Shown: in pieces, positions 8,794-16,223 of the stretch
Layout: each line of letters begins with the position of its first letter
Numbering within the stretch: the first letter of the stretch is position 1
Assembly (NCBI GenBank): GCA_013287235.1
Contig: JABDEF010000008.1
Location: forward strand, 1 to 32,368
Reading direction: 5' to 3'
Length of the DNA stretch: 32,368 bases
Source: Gammaproteobacteria bacterium
GTDB lineage: Bacteria; Pseudomonadota; Gammaproteobacteria; DSM-16500
Notes under the pieces: generated by a model
The model's database searches: none
The model's input: only the letters and a program-made list of their open reading frames with translations
Told to the model about the DNA's origin: nothing
Translations under genes and position numbers: made by a program

Positions 8794-9960
8794 ATGACTA
8801 TCAGGCGCTATTTTAATCCTAGCAAACAAAGCTACTTTTTATTTGGTCCGCGCGGTACAGGCAAGTCTACGTGGCTAAAATATCAATATCCTAATGGTTT
8901 ATTTATTGATCTTTTAGACCCTAGCGTACTGCGTTTATACCAAGCATATCCAGAAAGATTAGAAGAAACCGTTCTCGCATCTTCTGCTAAAACAATTATC
9001 CTCGATGAAATACAAAAAGCGCCTGAATTATTAAGCGTAGTTCATCGCTTGATTGAATTAAAACAAGGTTGGCAATTTGTATTAACCGGTTCTAGCGCAA
9101 GAAAATTAAAACGTTCAGGGGTTGATCTATTAGCAGGACGTGCGATTATAAGACATATGTATCCCTTTATGGCTGCAGAATTAGGGGATGCTTTTTCCTT
9201 AGAAAATGCTTTACGTTATGGTTTAGTACCTTTAATTGCCGAAAGTGAAAATAGGCTGGATACATTGAAGGCTTATATAGGAATTTATTTAAATGAAGAA
9301 GTCAAAGCGGAAGGTTTAGTTCGAAACATTGGAGATTTTTCGCGGTTTTTAGAGGTAGCTAGCTTTTCTCATGGTTCAGTTTTGAATATGAGTAATATTG
9401 CACGTGAATGTGCTGTTTCACGAAAATTAATCGAAGGTTATTTAAGCGTTTTACATGATCTATTATTGAGCTTTCATCTTCCAGTTTTTACAATCCGTGC
9501 AAAACGCCAATTAATTTCACACGAAAAATTTTATTATTTTGATGTAGGTATTTATCGTAGCTTACGCATGACAGGTTTTTTAGATCAAGAAACAGAGTTG
9601 GATGGACCTGGTTTAGAAGGCTTAATTTTGCAGCATTTATATGCGTGGAATGATTATCAAGGCACGCCAAATAAATTATTCTATTGGCGAACTAAGCATG
9701 GCGTAGAAGTCGATTTTATTATTTATGGCCCAAAAGAATTTTATGCCATAGAAATTAAAAATTCTAAGAATATACATGATAAAGATTTAACAGGACTTAG
9801 AGCATTTCATGAGGATTATCCTGAGGCCACGCTGCTTATGCTATATCGTGGTCATGAAAAATTACAAAAGAAAAATATTTTATGTCTGCCTGTAGAAGAT
9901 TTTTTAAAGAAGTTAACTCCTACAAGTTTAGCAGATGTGCTTAATACTATTAATCATTAG
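8794..9960 (+). CDS. AAA-type ATPase with C-terminal DUF4143 (nuclease-like) domain
   Basis: The 388-aa protein is a typical member of the AAA_14/DUF4143 family. Walker A is GPRGTGKST (residues 18-26), Walker B is TIILDEIQ (67-74) and the sensor segment is LTGSSARKLKR (97-107). A MYPF stretch follows at 122-125. The C-terminal domain has YWRTKHGVEVDFII (297-310) and AIEIKNSK (318-325), the E-VD...E-K pattern of PD-(D/E)XK nuclease-like folds. The family is common, often horizontally transferred and poorly understood; roles in defence or TA-like systems have been proposed. A good SD (AAGGG) precedes the ATG. It is followed after 44 bp by a toxin-antitoxin pair with its own promoter. A piece of its 3' end is repeated at 7994. 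Confidence 0.9.
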   Translation: MTIRRYFNPSKQSYFLFGPRGTGKSTWLKYQYPNGLFIDLLDPSVLRLYQAYPERLEETVLASSAKTIILDEIQKAPELLSVVHRLIELKQGWQFVLTGSSARKLKRSGVDLLAGRAIIRHMYPFMAAELGDAFSLENALRYGLVPLIAESENRLDTLKAYIGIYLNEEVKAEGLVRNIGDFSRFLEVASFSHGSVLNMSNIARECAVSRKLIEGYLSVLHDLLLSFHLPVFTIRAKRQLISHEKFYYFDVGIYRSLRMTGFLDQETELDGPGLEGLILQHLYAWNDYQGTPNKLFYWRTKHGVEVDFIIYGPKEFYAIEIKNSKNIHDKDLTGLRAFHEDYPEATLLMLYRGHEKLQKKNILCLPVEDFLKKLTPTSLADVLNTINH

Positions 9961-9967
9961 AATGTGT

Positions 9968-9996
9968 TTGACAAAAGTAGTACATTGTTATACATT
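9968..9996 (+). promoter_or_regulatory. Predicted promoter of the BrnT-like pair; possibly leaderless mRNA
   Basis: -35 TTGACA (9968-9973), 17-bp spacer, -10 TACATT (9991-9996). A perfect TATAAT at 9997-10002 is spaced too far (23 bp) from this -35. With either -10, the transcript would begin at or within the ATG at 10005. No Shine-Dalgarno is present. Confidence 0.5.
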
Positions 9997-10004
9997 TATA
10001 ATAT

Positions 10005-10304
10005 ATGGACATAGAAAAACCACATTTTGAATTTTCCGCTGATAAGAATCAGCAGTTAATAAAAGAACGTCATATCAGCTTTGAAGACGTGATAGCAGCA
10101 TTGGACAATAATAAACTACTAGATACGATAGAACACTACAATAAGACAAAGTATCCCAATCAGGAGATTTATATAATCGATATTAATGGATATGTCTATT
10201 TAGTACCTTTTGTAAGAAAGGATAAACATACAGTGTTTCTTAAAACAATTGTGCCAAGTCGAAAACTTACTAAAAAATATTTAAGCAAGAGAGGTGCATC
10301 ATGA
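10005..10304 (+). CDS. BrnT-like toxin (type II TA)
   Basis: The 99-aa protein begins with the pattern FEFSADKNQQLIKERHISFE, typical of BrnT-type RelE-fold RNase toxins (FEWDxxKxxxNxxKHGIsFEE). It ends with a strand-rich half and IVPSRKLTKKYL, equivalent to the RxIsaRkat-kE tail. The stop overlaps the next ATG (ATGA at 10301-10304), giving the toxin-first order known for BrnT/BrnA. The start is fixed by an in-frame TAA at 9999-10001. There is no ribosome-binding site, so leaderless translation is likely. The product would be an mRNA-cleaving growth inhibitor neutralised by the downstream protein. The family assignment is by pattern; a related uncharacterised toxin family is possible. Confidence 0.75.
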   Translation: MDIEKPHFEFSADKNQQLIKERHISFEDVIAALDNNKLLDTIEHYNKTKYPNQEIYIIDINGYVYLVPFVRKDKHTVFLKTIVPSRKLTKKYLSKRGAS

Positions 10305-10597
10305 AAAAAAAACGAAATGTTCTTAAAGCGAAACTAGATCGTGAAGAACAAGAACTTTTGAAATCTGTTGAGCGCGGCGAATGGAAAACTGTGAAAAATG
10401 CTAAAGAAGAAGCCGCTTTTGCTAAAGCAGCCGCAGCAAATTCTCTTCGTAAAGATCAACGAATAACCCTTCGTCTTTCGAGTGTCGATTTAGACCGCCT
10501 AAAACAAAAAGCAGCATATAAGGGATTACCTTACCAAACATTCATCGCCAGCGTATTACATGAATACGCGGCCGGGCATTTTACGGAGATTACTTAA
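10301..10597 (+). CDS. BrnA-like ribbon-helix-helix antitoxin
   Basis: The 98-aa protein is basic at the N terminus (MKKKRNVLKAKLDREEQELL). A toxin-binding helix follows at about 13-50, including the Ala-rich AAFAKAAAANSLRKDQ. A C-terminal ribbon-helix-helix of the CopG/COG5304 type comes next: RITLRLSSVDLDRLKQKA (strand and helix 1, about 54-71) and GLPYQTFIASVLHEYA (helix 2). It overlaps the toxin gene by 4 bp and has an upstream GAGAGGTG SD inside that gene. It should bind the toxin and repress the pair's promoter. It converges with prfC with one base between them and no visible terminator. Confidence 0.8.
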   Translation: MKKKRNVLKAKLDREEQELLKSVERGEWKTVKNAKEEAAFAKAAAANSLRKDQRITLRLSSVDLDRLKQKAAYKGLPYQTFIASVLHEYAAGHFTEIT

Positions 10598-10598
10598 T

Positions 10599-12173
10599 TT
10601 AATGCTCGCGCGTCGTCCTAAACTCAACCCTAGGCCAACGTTCTATCATGAGATTTAAATTCACTCTTGTCGGCGCAAGATAGGTGAGATTATCACTGCC
10701 ATCTAACGCCAAATTATCAAATGCTTTTGCTTTAAACTCTTCAAGCCTTTTAGAATCATCACAATGAATCCAACGCGCCGTCACAATCGAAACATTTTCA
10801 TAGGCACAATCGACGTTATATTCATTTTTCAAACGGTAAGCCACCACATCAAATTGCAAAAGACCGACGGCACCTAAAATAAGATGATTACTATTCAAGG
10901 GACGAAATAATTGCGTTGCGCCTTCTTCGGATAATTGTTTTAAGCCTTTTTGTAAGGCTTTTAATTTTAACGGATCTTTTAATCGAACGAGCCGAAATAA
11001 TTCTGGCGCAAAATAAGGAATCCCCACAAATTTTAAATGCTCACCTTCCGTAAATGTATCCCCAATTTGAATCGTGCCATGATTATAAAGACCAATAATA
11101 TCTCCTGGCCATGCTTCATTCACTTGTTCACGATCAGACGCCATAAATGTGAGTGCCTGCCCAATTTTGACTTCACGCTCAATGCCGACTTGATACATTT
11201 TCATGCCTTGTGTGTATTTTCCCGAACACACACGCAAAAAAGCGACTCTATCACGATGCTGTGGATCCATGTTGGCTTGGATTTTAAAAACAAATCCAGA
11301 AAATTTCGGTTCAGAAGGTTTTACCTCCCGGGTTTTAGTTTCGCGTTGTTGTGGAGAGGGCGCATATTCTGCAAAGGCATCCAACAATTCTCGAACGCCA
11401 AAATTATTTAATGCAGAACCGAAAAATACCGGCGTCAAGGTGCCCTGTAAAAACTCATCTTTCGTAAAAACATGACTTGCGCCTTTGACTAATTCGACAT
11501 TTTCACGTAATGCTTTCGCTTGATCCCCAAGTATACGATCTAATTCTGGATTCATTAAATCAGAAATTTTAGTCCCTTCTTGTTGAACGGCATTTTTCCC
11601 GGGTTCATAGAGATAGACCGCATCTTCATACAAATGATAAACCCCTTTAAAATCTCGTCCCATTCCAATAGGCCAAGTAATCGGCGCACAGCGTATTTTT
11701 AAAATGGTTTCAATTTCATCGAGTAACTCAATCGCATCCCGGCTGTCACGGTCTAATTTATTGATAAAAGTAATAATGGGCGTATGCCGCAAACGGCAGA
11801 CTTCCAATAGTTTAATGGTACGTTCCTCAACCCCTTTTGCCGCGTCTATCACCATTAAGGCAGAATCGACCGCCGTTAAGGTCCGATAGGTATCTTCCGA
11901 AAAATCCGCATGCCCCGGGGTATCCAGCAAATTCATCACCTGTGTTTTATAGGGAAACTGCATAACAGAGGTGGTAACCGAAATTCCACGCTGTTTTTCA
12001 AGCTCCATCCAGTCCGATGTTGCATGCCTGGATGCTTTACGGCCTTTAACCGTTCCTGCCAATTGGATGGCGCCACCAAACAGCAAAAGTTTTTCTGTCA
12101 GGGTCGTTTTACCCGCATCGGGATGTGAAATAATGGCGAAGGTTCGCCTTTTAAGTATTTGATTTTCTTGCAT
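10599..12173 (-). CDS. prfC: Peptide chain release factor 3
   Basis: RF3 is the GTPase that recycles RF1/RF2 from the ribosome after peptide release. The 524 aa are close to the 529 of E. coli RF3. G-domain motifs are G1 SHPDAGKTT (16-24), G2 RGISVTTSV (62-70), G3 DTPGH (84-88) and G4 NKLD (138-141). The insert [20 protein letters not shown] (37-56) is diagnostic for RF3 over EF-G. The C-terminal domain III is complete, ending [10 protein letters not shown] weak GGG precedes the ATG. It lies downstream of rimI on the same strand but is separated from it by a palindrome. With prfB it puts two class I/II termination genes in one window. Confidence 0.96.
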   Translation of the reverse strand: MQENQILKRRTFAIISHPDAGKTTLTEKLLLFGGAIQLAGTVKGRKASRHATSDWMELEKQRGISVTTSVMQFPYKTQVMNLLDTPGHADFSEDTYRTLTAVDSALMVIDAAKGVEERTIKLLEVCRLRHTPIITFINKLDRDSRDAIELLDEIETILKIRCAPITWPIGMGRDFKGVYHLYEDAVYLYEPGKNAVQQEGTKISDLMNPELDRILGDQAKALRENVELVKGASHVFTKDEFLQGTLTPVFFGSALNNFGVRELLDAFAEYAPSPQQRETKTREVKPSEPKFSGFVFKIQANMDPQHRDRVAFLRVCSGKYTQGMKMYQVGIEREVKIGQALTFMASDREQVNEAWPGDIIGLYNHGTIQIGDTFTEGEHLKFVGIPYFAPELFRLVRLKDPLKLKALQKGLKQLSEEGATQLFRPLNSNHLILGAVGLLQFDVVAYRLKNEYNVDCAYENVSIVTARWIHCDDSKRLEEFKAKAFDNLALDGSDNLTYLAPTRVNLNLMIERWPRVEFRTTREH

Positions 12174-12189
12174 AAGTTAATACCCATTT

Positions 12190-12268
12190 TGTCATTGCGA
12201 GGAGCGTTAGCGACGTGGCAATCCAGAAGAGGTGGATTGCCACGTCGCTAACGCTCCTCGCAATGACA
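12190..12268. repeat. Perfect palindromic repeat (36-bp arms)
   Basis: The left arm 12190-12225 begins TGTCATTGCGAGGAGCG and the right arm 12233-12268 is its exact reverse complement. The loop is 7 bp (GAAGAGG). The motif GTCATTGCGAGGAGCG...TGGCAATCCA is a widely dispersed palindromic repeat of many bacteria. It lies between rimI and prfC and may attenuate read-through. A half-copy occurs at 30436. Confidence 0.9.
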
Positions 12269-12290
12269 GGCTGTTAAAAAACTAGGTATA

Positions 12291-12737
12291 CTACCCCTTA
12301 CGCAAATCCTTCGCAAATACCAATGCGTCTTCTTTATGCTCTCTCTGAGCATAATAATTTTTTCTTTCGCCAATGAGTGTAAATCCCATCTTTCGATACA
12401 ATGCGATGGCTTTCGCATTACTTCGCCGGACTTCAAGGTATGCAATGCCAACCTTTTTTTCCTTTAGTTGCGACAATGCTTCCGTTAATAATTGAAAACC
12501 ATATCCTTTATTTTGATATTCTGGCTGTATGCAAATATTTAAAATATGTGCTTCTCCTGCTTGCATAAGAACAAAAATAAACCCGATCACATTATTCTGA
12601 ACTTCAATCACCCAACTATAGCTCCCTGCATCTAAGCACTTTTGAAAGACATCAGCTGCCCAAGGAGCAATTTGGGTTTTTTGCTCGAGTATGACTAATT
12701 TATCCAAATCCGTTTCGATATTTAGCGTTCGTAACAT
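12291..12737 (-). CDS. rimI: Ribosomal-protein-S18-alanine N-acetyltransferase
   Basis: This GNAT-fold enzyme transfers acetyl from acetyl-CoA to the N-terminal alanine of ribosomal protein S18. The length is 148 aa, equal to E. coli RimI. The acetyl-CoA pyrophosphate loop is QNKGYG (75-80), following the HILNICIQPEYQ strand. The conserved YLEVRRSNAKAIALYRKMGF (strand 5 and helix) and the RKNYY motif are diagnostic. The start is the ATG at 12737, with a weak GATGGA upstream; no better in-frame start is evident. The gene is divergent from the cobalamin adenosyltransferase gene and upstream of prfC. Confidence 0.92.
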   Translation of the reverse strand: MLRTLNIETDLDKLVILEQKTQIAPWAADVFQKCLDAGSYSWVIEVQNNVIGFIFVLMQAGEAHILNICIQPEYQNKGYGFQLLTEALSQLKEKKVGIAYLEVRRSNAKAIALYRKMGFTLIGERKNYYAQREHKEDALVFAKDLRKG

Positions 12738-12781
12738 ACGATTTAATCCATCTTTACTATGCTATGAAGTATAGCAGATAC

Positions 12782-12787
12782 TATAAT
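12782..12787 (+). promoter_or_regulatory. Predicted -10 box for the adenosyltransferase gene
   Basis: A perfect TATAAT lies 28 bp upstream of the ATG, with no convincing -35. Just upstream is an inverted repeat TGCTAT-5bp-ATAGCA (12760-12776), which could be an operator. An AAGGA ribosome-binding site follows at 12804. Confidence 0.4.
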
Positions 12788-12815
12788 ATGGTATGAATCT
12801 AAAAAGGACACACTC

Positions 12816-13373
12816 ATGGGCTACCGACTCTCAAAAATCACCACACGCACAGGGGACGATGGCAAAACCAGCTTAGGAAAAGGTCGTCTTTTTAAAGATC
12901 ATGCTCGTATTGAAGCACTTGGATCACTGGATGAATTAAATAGTGTGATCGGCATGGTGATTACACATTGCCCCCAAGATCAAGAAATCATAAATACATT
13001 GAAACAAGTGCAGCAGGATTTATTTGATGTCGGAGGAGAACTTTGCCCACCCTATCGGACAGCTGTCACAGATGAAAAAATTGCATTTTTAGATGAAAAA
13101 ATTACAACATGGAATGCAACGTTACCGCCACTCAAAGAATTTATTTTACCAGGCGGCAATATTAAATCCGCCACTTGTCATCTCGCACGTACCGTTTGCA
13201 GGCGCGCTGAACGACATCTGGTAACATTACATCAGGGTGAAAATTTAAATCCTAATATTTTGCGGTATATCAATCGATTATCGGATGTGTTATTTATTGC
13301 CGCAAGGTTACTTGCAAGAGAAACAGAAAATAAAGAAGATCTGTGGCATCATGAGCGAAATAGATTAATTTAA
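12816..13373 (+). CDS. Cob(I)alamin adenosyltransferase, PduO type
   Basis: The enzyme attaches the 5'-deoxyadenosyl group of ATP to cob(I)alamin, making coenzyme B12. The 185-aa protein has the N-terminal ATP-binding signature TRTGDDGKTSLGKG (10-23). The later conserved elements are LDELNSVIG (38-46), FILPGG and RTVCRRAER, then YINRLSDVLFIAAR near the C terminus. The fold is a five-helix bundle that works as a trimer in the cytoplasm. No cobalamin synthesis genes are in the window, so with the BtuF-like gene at 28196 it suggests use of scavenged corrinoids. An AAGGA SD lies 8 bases before the ATG. Confidence 0.93.
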   Translation: MGYRLSKITTRTGDDGKTSLGKGRLFKDHARIEALGSLDELNSVIGMVITHCPQDQEIINTLKQVQQDLFDVGGELCPPYRTAVTDEKIAFLDEKITTWNATLPPLKEFILPGGNIKSATCHLARTVCRRAERHLVTLHQGENLNPNILRYINRLSDVLFIAARLLARETENKEDLWHHERNRLI

Positions 13374-13435
13374 TTCATTGATTAAAAAGGTATTTTTTAA
13401 TAACTCTGCAAAAAAATTATTCTGTTGCTCAAAAT

Positions 13436-13466
13436 TTGATACAAATTTGTTATAATTAAATATAAT
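13436..13466 (+). promoter_or_regulatory. Probable promoter for the 314-aa orphan gene
   Basis: TTGATA (13436-13441) is followed by two perfect TATAAT boxes at 13451-13456 and 13461-13466. Spacing to the second box is 19 bp, slightly long. A GAGG ribosome-binding site lies 5 bases before the GTG at 13505. Confidence 0.4.
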
Positions 13467-13504
13467 ATCTTTCCCTACAACTTAATGAGCTTCACGAGGC
13501 TAAA

Positions 13505-14449
13505 GTGAATTCACGTCCAACAAAAGAAGGTCCTATTGATAATAAAGAAAACAAATTAAGTGATAGTTTTTTAAATCAATTAAAAGAAGCTTACAAAAAT
13601 AGCATTAACTCTTCTGATGACGTAGAAAAGAACAGACAAGCTAATCAATTAGTAAGTTTAATAAATGCTTTCAAAAAAATAGAAGAAGATAATGTATTAA
13701 TTAGTATTGGTACAGCACTTATCGGGGCTGGCCTCTATAGAAAACCAGAACAACAGTTGCCTACATATATTCAGGAAATCTCAAAACACGAAAGTGTACG
13801 CATTATCATGATCGATGGACTATTCGGTAATGATGGAACTGTTCTTAATGCAGCATCTTATAATCTCATAAGCACCTCAGATGAAAAATGCGAATATACT
13901 TCGATAGATAAAGAAAGGAAATTGACAGTACAAACATTTGGGTGTTATTTGCCATATGGCGATAGCCCTGAGTTCAAAAAGTTTTATGATACAATTGAAA
14001 ATTCACTCTCCATTATATTAAGTAGAAAGGGAAGGGTATTTATTGCTAATCATACTCAAGCCTGGTCACTTGAAGATATTCCCGCTATTGCAGCATTATA
14101 CAATTCTCTTAAACAATCTCATCCAAATGCTGATTTGCTACAGCTTTATACGCAAGGTGGAAACAACAAAGTGAGATACTATTTAAATAAAGAATATACT
14201 TCAGCATCTGATCCGAGGGATGATGATGCTTTTGAAGCTCAGTCCGGAGAATTTAAGATATGTGACAGTATAATTAACCTGTGTTCTGTCAAAGAATTTT
14301 CTCCTCGTTCAAACCAACCATCACCTTTAGTTGCTAAAAGTCTTTTTTCTAAAGAACCAGCAAACAAAGACAAGGAAGATTTAAAGAACATACCATCTAA
14401 ACCTCCTACTAAAAATTATTCCAAGCGGAATGATAAAGATGATACGTAA
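13505..14449 (+). CDS. Orphan 314-aa protein, function unknown
   Basis: The gene starts with GTG at 13505, preceded by GAGG at good spacing; the ATG at 13485 is out of frame. Residues 1-60 are hydrophilic and helical. A core at about 65-235 looks like an alpha/beta fold: VLISIGTALIGAGLYRK (about 65-81), then VRIIMIDGLFGNDG (about 97-110) and GRVFIANHTQAW (about 178-189). Together these suggest alternating strands and helices, but I cannot tie them to a known nucleotide-binding or catalytic family. The last 55 residues are Pro/Ser/Lys-rich and probably disordered, ending in KRNDKDDT. No signal peptide is seen. It stands alone next to a MITE-like element. An effector role is possible but unsupported. 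Confidence 0.8.
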   Translation: MNSRPTKEGPIDNKENKLSDSFLNQLKEAYKNSINSSDDVEKNRQANQLVSLINAFKKIEEDNVLISIGTALIGAGLYRKPEQQLPTYIQEISKHESVRIIMIDGLFGNDGTVLNAASYNLISTSDEKCEYTSIDKERKLTVQTFGCYLPYGDSPEFKKFYDTIENSLSIILSRKGRVFIANHTQAWSLEDIPAIAALYNSLKQSHPNADLLQLYTQGGNNKVRYYLNKEYTSASDPRDDDAFEAQSGEFKICDSIINLCSVKEFSPRSNQPSPLVAKSLFSKEPANKDKEDLKNIPSKPPTKNYSKRNDKDDT

Positions 14450-14493
14450 TAATGAAAATGGATGGTATTTATTATATTCAAAATAAAAAATCT

Positions 14494-14689
14494 TAGGGTG
14501 TGTCGTCAATTAAATGGCTTAAATTTCCCATTTCTCCCTCGTCCTGCGGCTTGACCGCAGGATCCAGTCGCAGCGATAGCAGTTACAAGCTCCCCTGGAT
14601 CCCGCGAACAAGTCGCGGGACGACGTTTTAGTGTAGATATGCATCATATGTATTGAGTCTGCTTAATAAATAATTGACGACACGCCCTA
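14494..14689. mobile_element. MITE-like element with 19-bp terminal inverted repeats
   Basis: The left end TAGGGTGTGTCGTCAATTA (14494-14512) and right end TAATTGACGACACGCCCTA (14671-14689) are inverted repeats with one mismatch. The outermost TA could be the target duplication of a Tc1/mariner-IS630-type transposase. No ORF lies inside the 196 bp. The interior holds a second repeat family (14540-14633). Confidence 0.75.
14540..14633. repeat. Nested double-hairpin palindromic repeat
   Basis: Two self-complementary arms are present. The left is CCTGCGG-cttga-CCGCAGG plus ATCCAG; the right is CTGGAT plus CCCGCG-aacaagt-CGCGGG. The arms are also inverted relative to each other (GTCCTGCGG... against ...CGCGGGACGAC). 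This is a dispersed palindromic repeat style often seen in intracellular proteobacteria. Confidence 0.7.
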
Positions 14690-14783
14690 GTAAAATAGTA
14701 AATATTTATGTCAGCTAAATCACTTCCACATCACAATCTTATTAAGAACACTCGATTTAACACCAAACCGTGAACTTTACAAG

Positions 14784-16214
14784 TCATTGAATGGTTTTAT
14801 TTTCTTCCACTTTCTTCTTCGGCAAATACAAATCCGTAATCGTCCCTTCAAACACTTCCGCCGCTAACATCACGGTTTCTGATAATGTCGGATGCGGATG
14901 AATCGTCAAAGAAACGTCTTCGACATCACAACCCATTTCAATCGCAAGACCAATTTCTGCGACTAACTCTCCCGCATTGGGGCCCACCAGCGCACCCCCA
15001 ATCACACGATGTGTTTTTTCTTCAATCAAAAGTTTTGTTAATCCTTCGTCACGCCCCAAACTCAAAGAACGGCCGCTTGCAGCCCAAGGAAAAACACCTT
15101 TTCCGTACGCTATGCCTTTCGCTTTCGCTTCATTCTCCGTCATCCCAACCCATGCGATTTCGGGATCCGTGTAAGCCACACTCGGAATACAACGCGGATC
15201 AAAATATCTTTTCAAACCAGCAATCACTTCTGCCGCCACCCGCCCTTCTGGCATGGCTTTATGCGCAAGCATAGGATTCCCCACCACATCGCCAATCGCA
15301 AAAATATGTGGGACATTGGTACGTTGTTGTTTATCGACACGAATGAATCCACGCTCGTCTACTTCTACACCCGCTTTTTCAGCTGCGATTAAATCGCCAT
15401 TCGGACGCCTACCCACGGCCGATAAAATACGATCAAAACGTTCAGGATCTTTCGGTGCATTTTCTCCTTCAAACGTCACCCACAATCCATCTTTTTTCGC
15501 ATCCACTTTTGTGACTTTGGATTTTAAGAAAATATTTTTATAACGTTTTTGAATCCGTTTATGCAAAGGTGCGACGATATCTTTATCACAACCCGGAATC
15601 AATTGATCCATCAATTCAACCACGGTAATTTCAGCGCCCAGTGCATGATAAACCGTTGCCATTTCCAAACCGATAATGCCACCTCCAATCACAAGCATTT
15701 TACATTTTGTGTCTTCTAACTCTAATGCGCCTGTTGAATCCATAATACGCGGATCATCCGGTAAAAAAGGTAATTTCACTGGGCGAGAACCCGCCGCAAT
15801 AATGGCATTTTTGAATTTGATGACTTGGTCTCCCACCGAAATTTCATTGTTCGATACAAATTGCGCGACCCCTTGCACAATATCCACTTTACGCTGCTTG
15901 GCTAACATTTTTAAGCCGCCCGTTAATCGGGTCACGACTTTATTTTTCCAACCGCGTAATTTCGTATTATCGACTTTCGGTGTGCCAAAATCGATGCCAT
16001 TCGCTTGCATATCATGCGCATCATCGATCACTTTGGCTGCATGTAATAATGCTTTCGATGGAATACAACCGACATTCAAACAAACGCCACCAATTGTTTC
16101 ATAACGCTCAACCAATGTGACTTTTTTCCCTAAATCGGCGGCACGAAATGCCGCCGTATATCCACCCGGACCACTACCAATCACTACCACTTCTGTTTCT
16201 AATACCTTACTCAT
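14784..16214 (-). CDS. lpdA: Dihydrolipoyl dehydrogenase (E3)
   Basis: E3 is a flavoenzyme that reoxidises dihydrolipoamide and reduces NAD+ in 2-oxoacid dehydrogenase complexes. The 476-aa sequence starts with an FAD-binding Rossmann motif VVVIGSGPGGYTAAFRAADL (9-28). The redox-active disulfide is at GGVCLNVGCIPSK (C45 and C50). The NAD-binding motif MLVIGGGIIGLEMA comes next, then the FAD motif IFAIGDVVGNPMLAHKA. The dimer-interface catalytic HPHPTLSE lies near residue 441. It is the last gene of the aceE-aceF-lpd operon, 9 bp after aceF. No obvious terminator follows; the next downstream structure is the MITE-like element. Confidence 0.97.
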   Translation of the reverse strand: MSKVLETEVVVIGSGPGGYTAAFRAADLGKKVTLVERYETIGGVCLNVGCIPSKALLHAAKVIDDAHDMQANGIDFGTPKVDNTKLRGWKNKVVTRLTGGLKMLAKQRKVDIVQGVAQFVSNNEISVGDQVIKFKNAIIAAGSRPVKLPFLPDDPRIMDSTGALELEDTKCKMLVIGGGIIGLEMATVYHALGAEITVVELMDQLIPGCDKDIVAPLHKRIQKRYKNIFLKSKVTKVDAKKDGLWVTFEGENAPKDPERFDRILSAVGRRPNGDLIAAEKAGVEVDERGFIRVDKQQRTNVPHIFAIGDVVGNPMLAHKAMPEGRVAAEVIAGLKRYFDPRCIPSVAYTDPEIAWVGMTENEAKAKGIAYGKGVFPWAASGRSLSLGRDEGLTKLLIEEKTHRVIGGALVGPNAGELVAEIGLAIEMGCDVEDVSLTIHPHPTLSETVMLAAEVFEGTITDLYLPKKKVEENKTIQ

Positions 16215-16223
16215 TGCTCGCCT

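Noticed and set aside
11037..12162. Several plus-strand frames inside prfC
   Set aside because: They overlap a full-length, well-conserved RF3 gene and resemble no protein family.
15253..16104. Long open frames opposite lpd
   Set aside because: They are antisense shadows of a strongly conserved gene and have no recognisable protein character.
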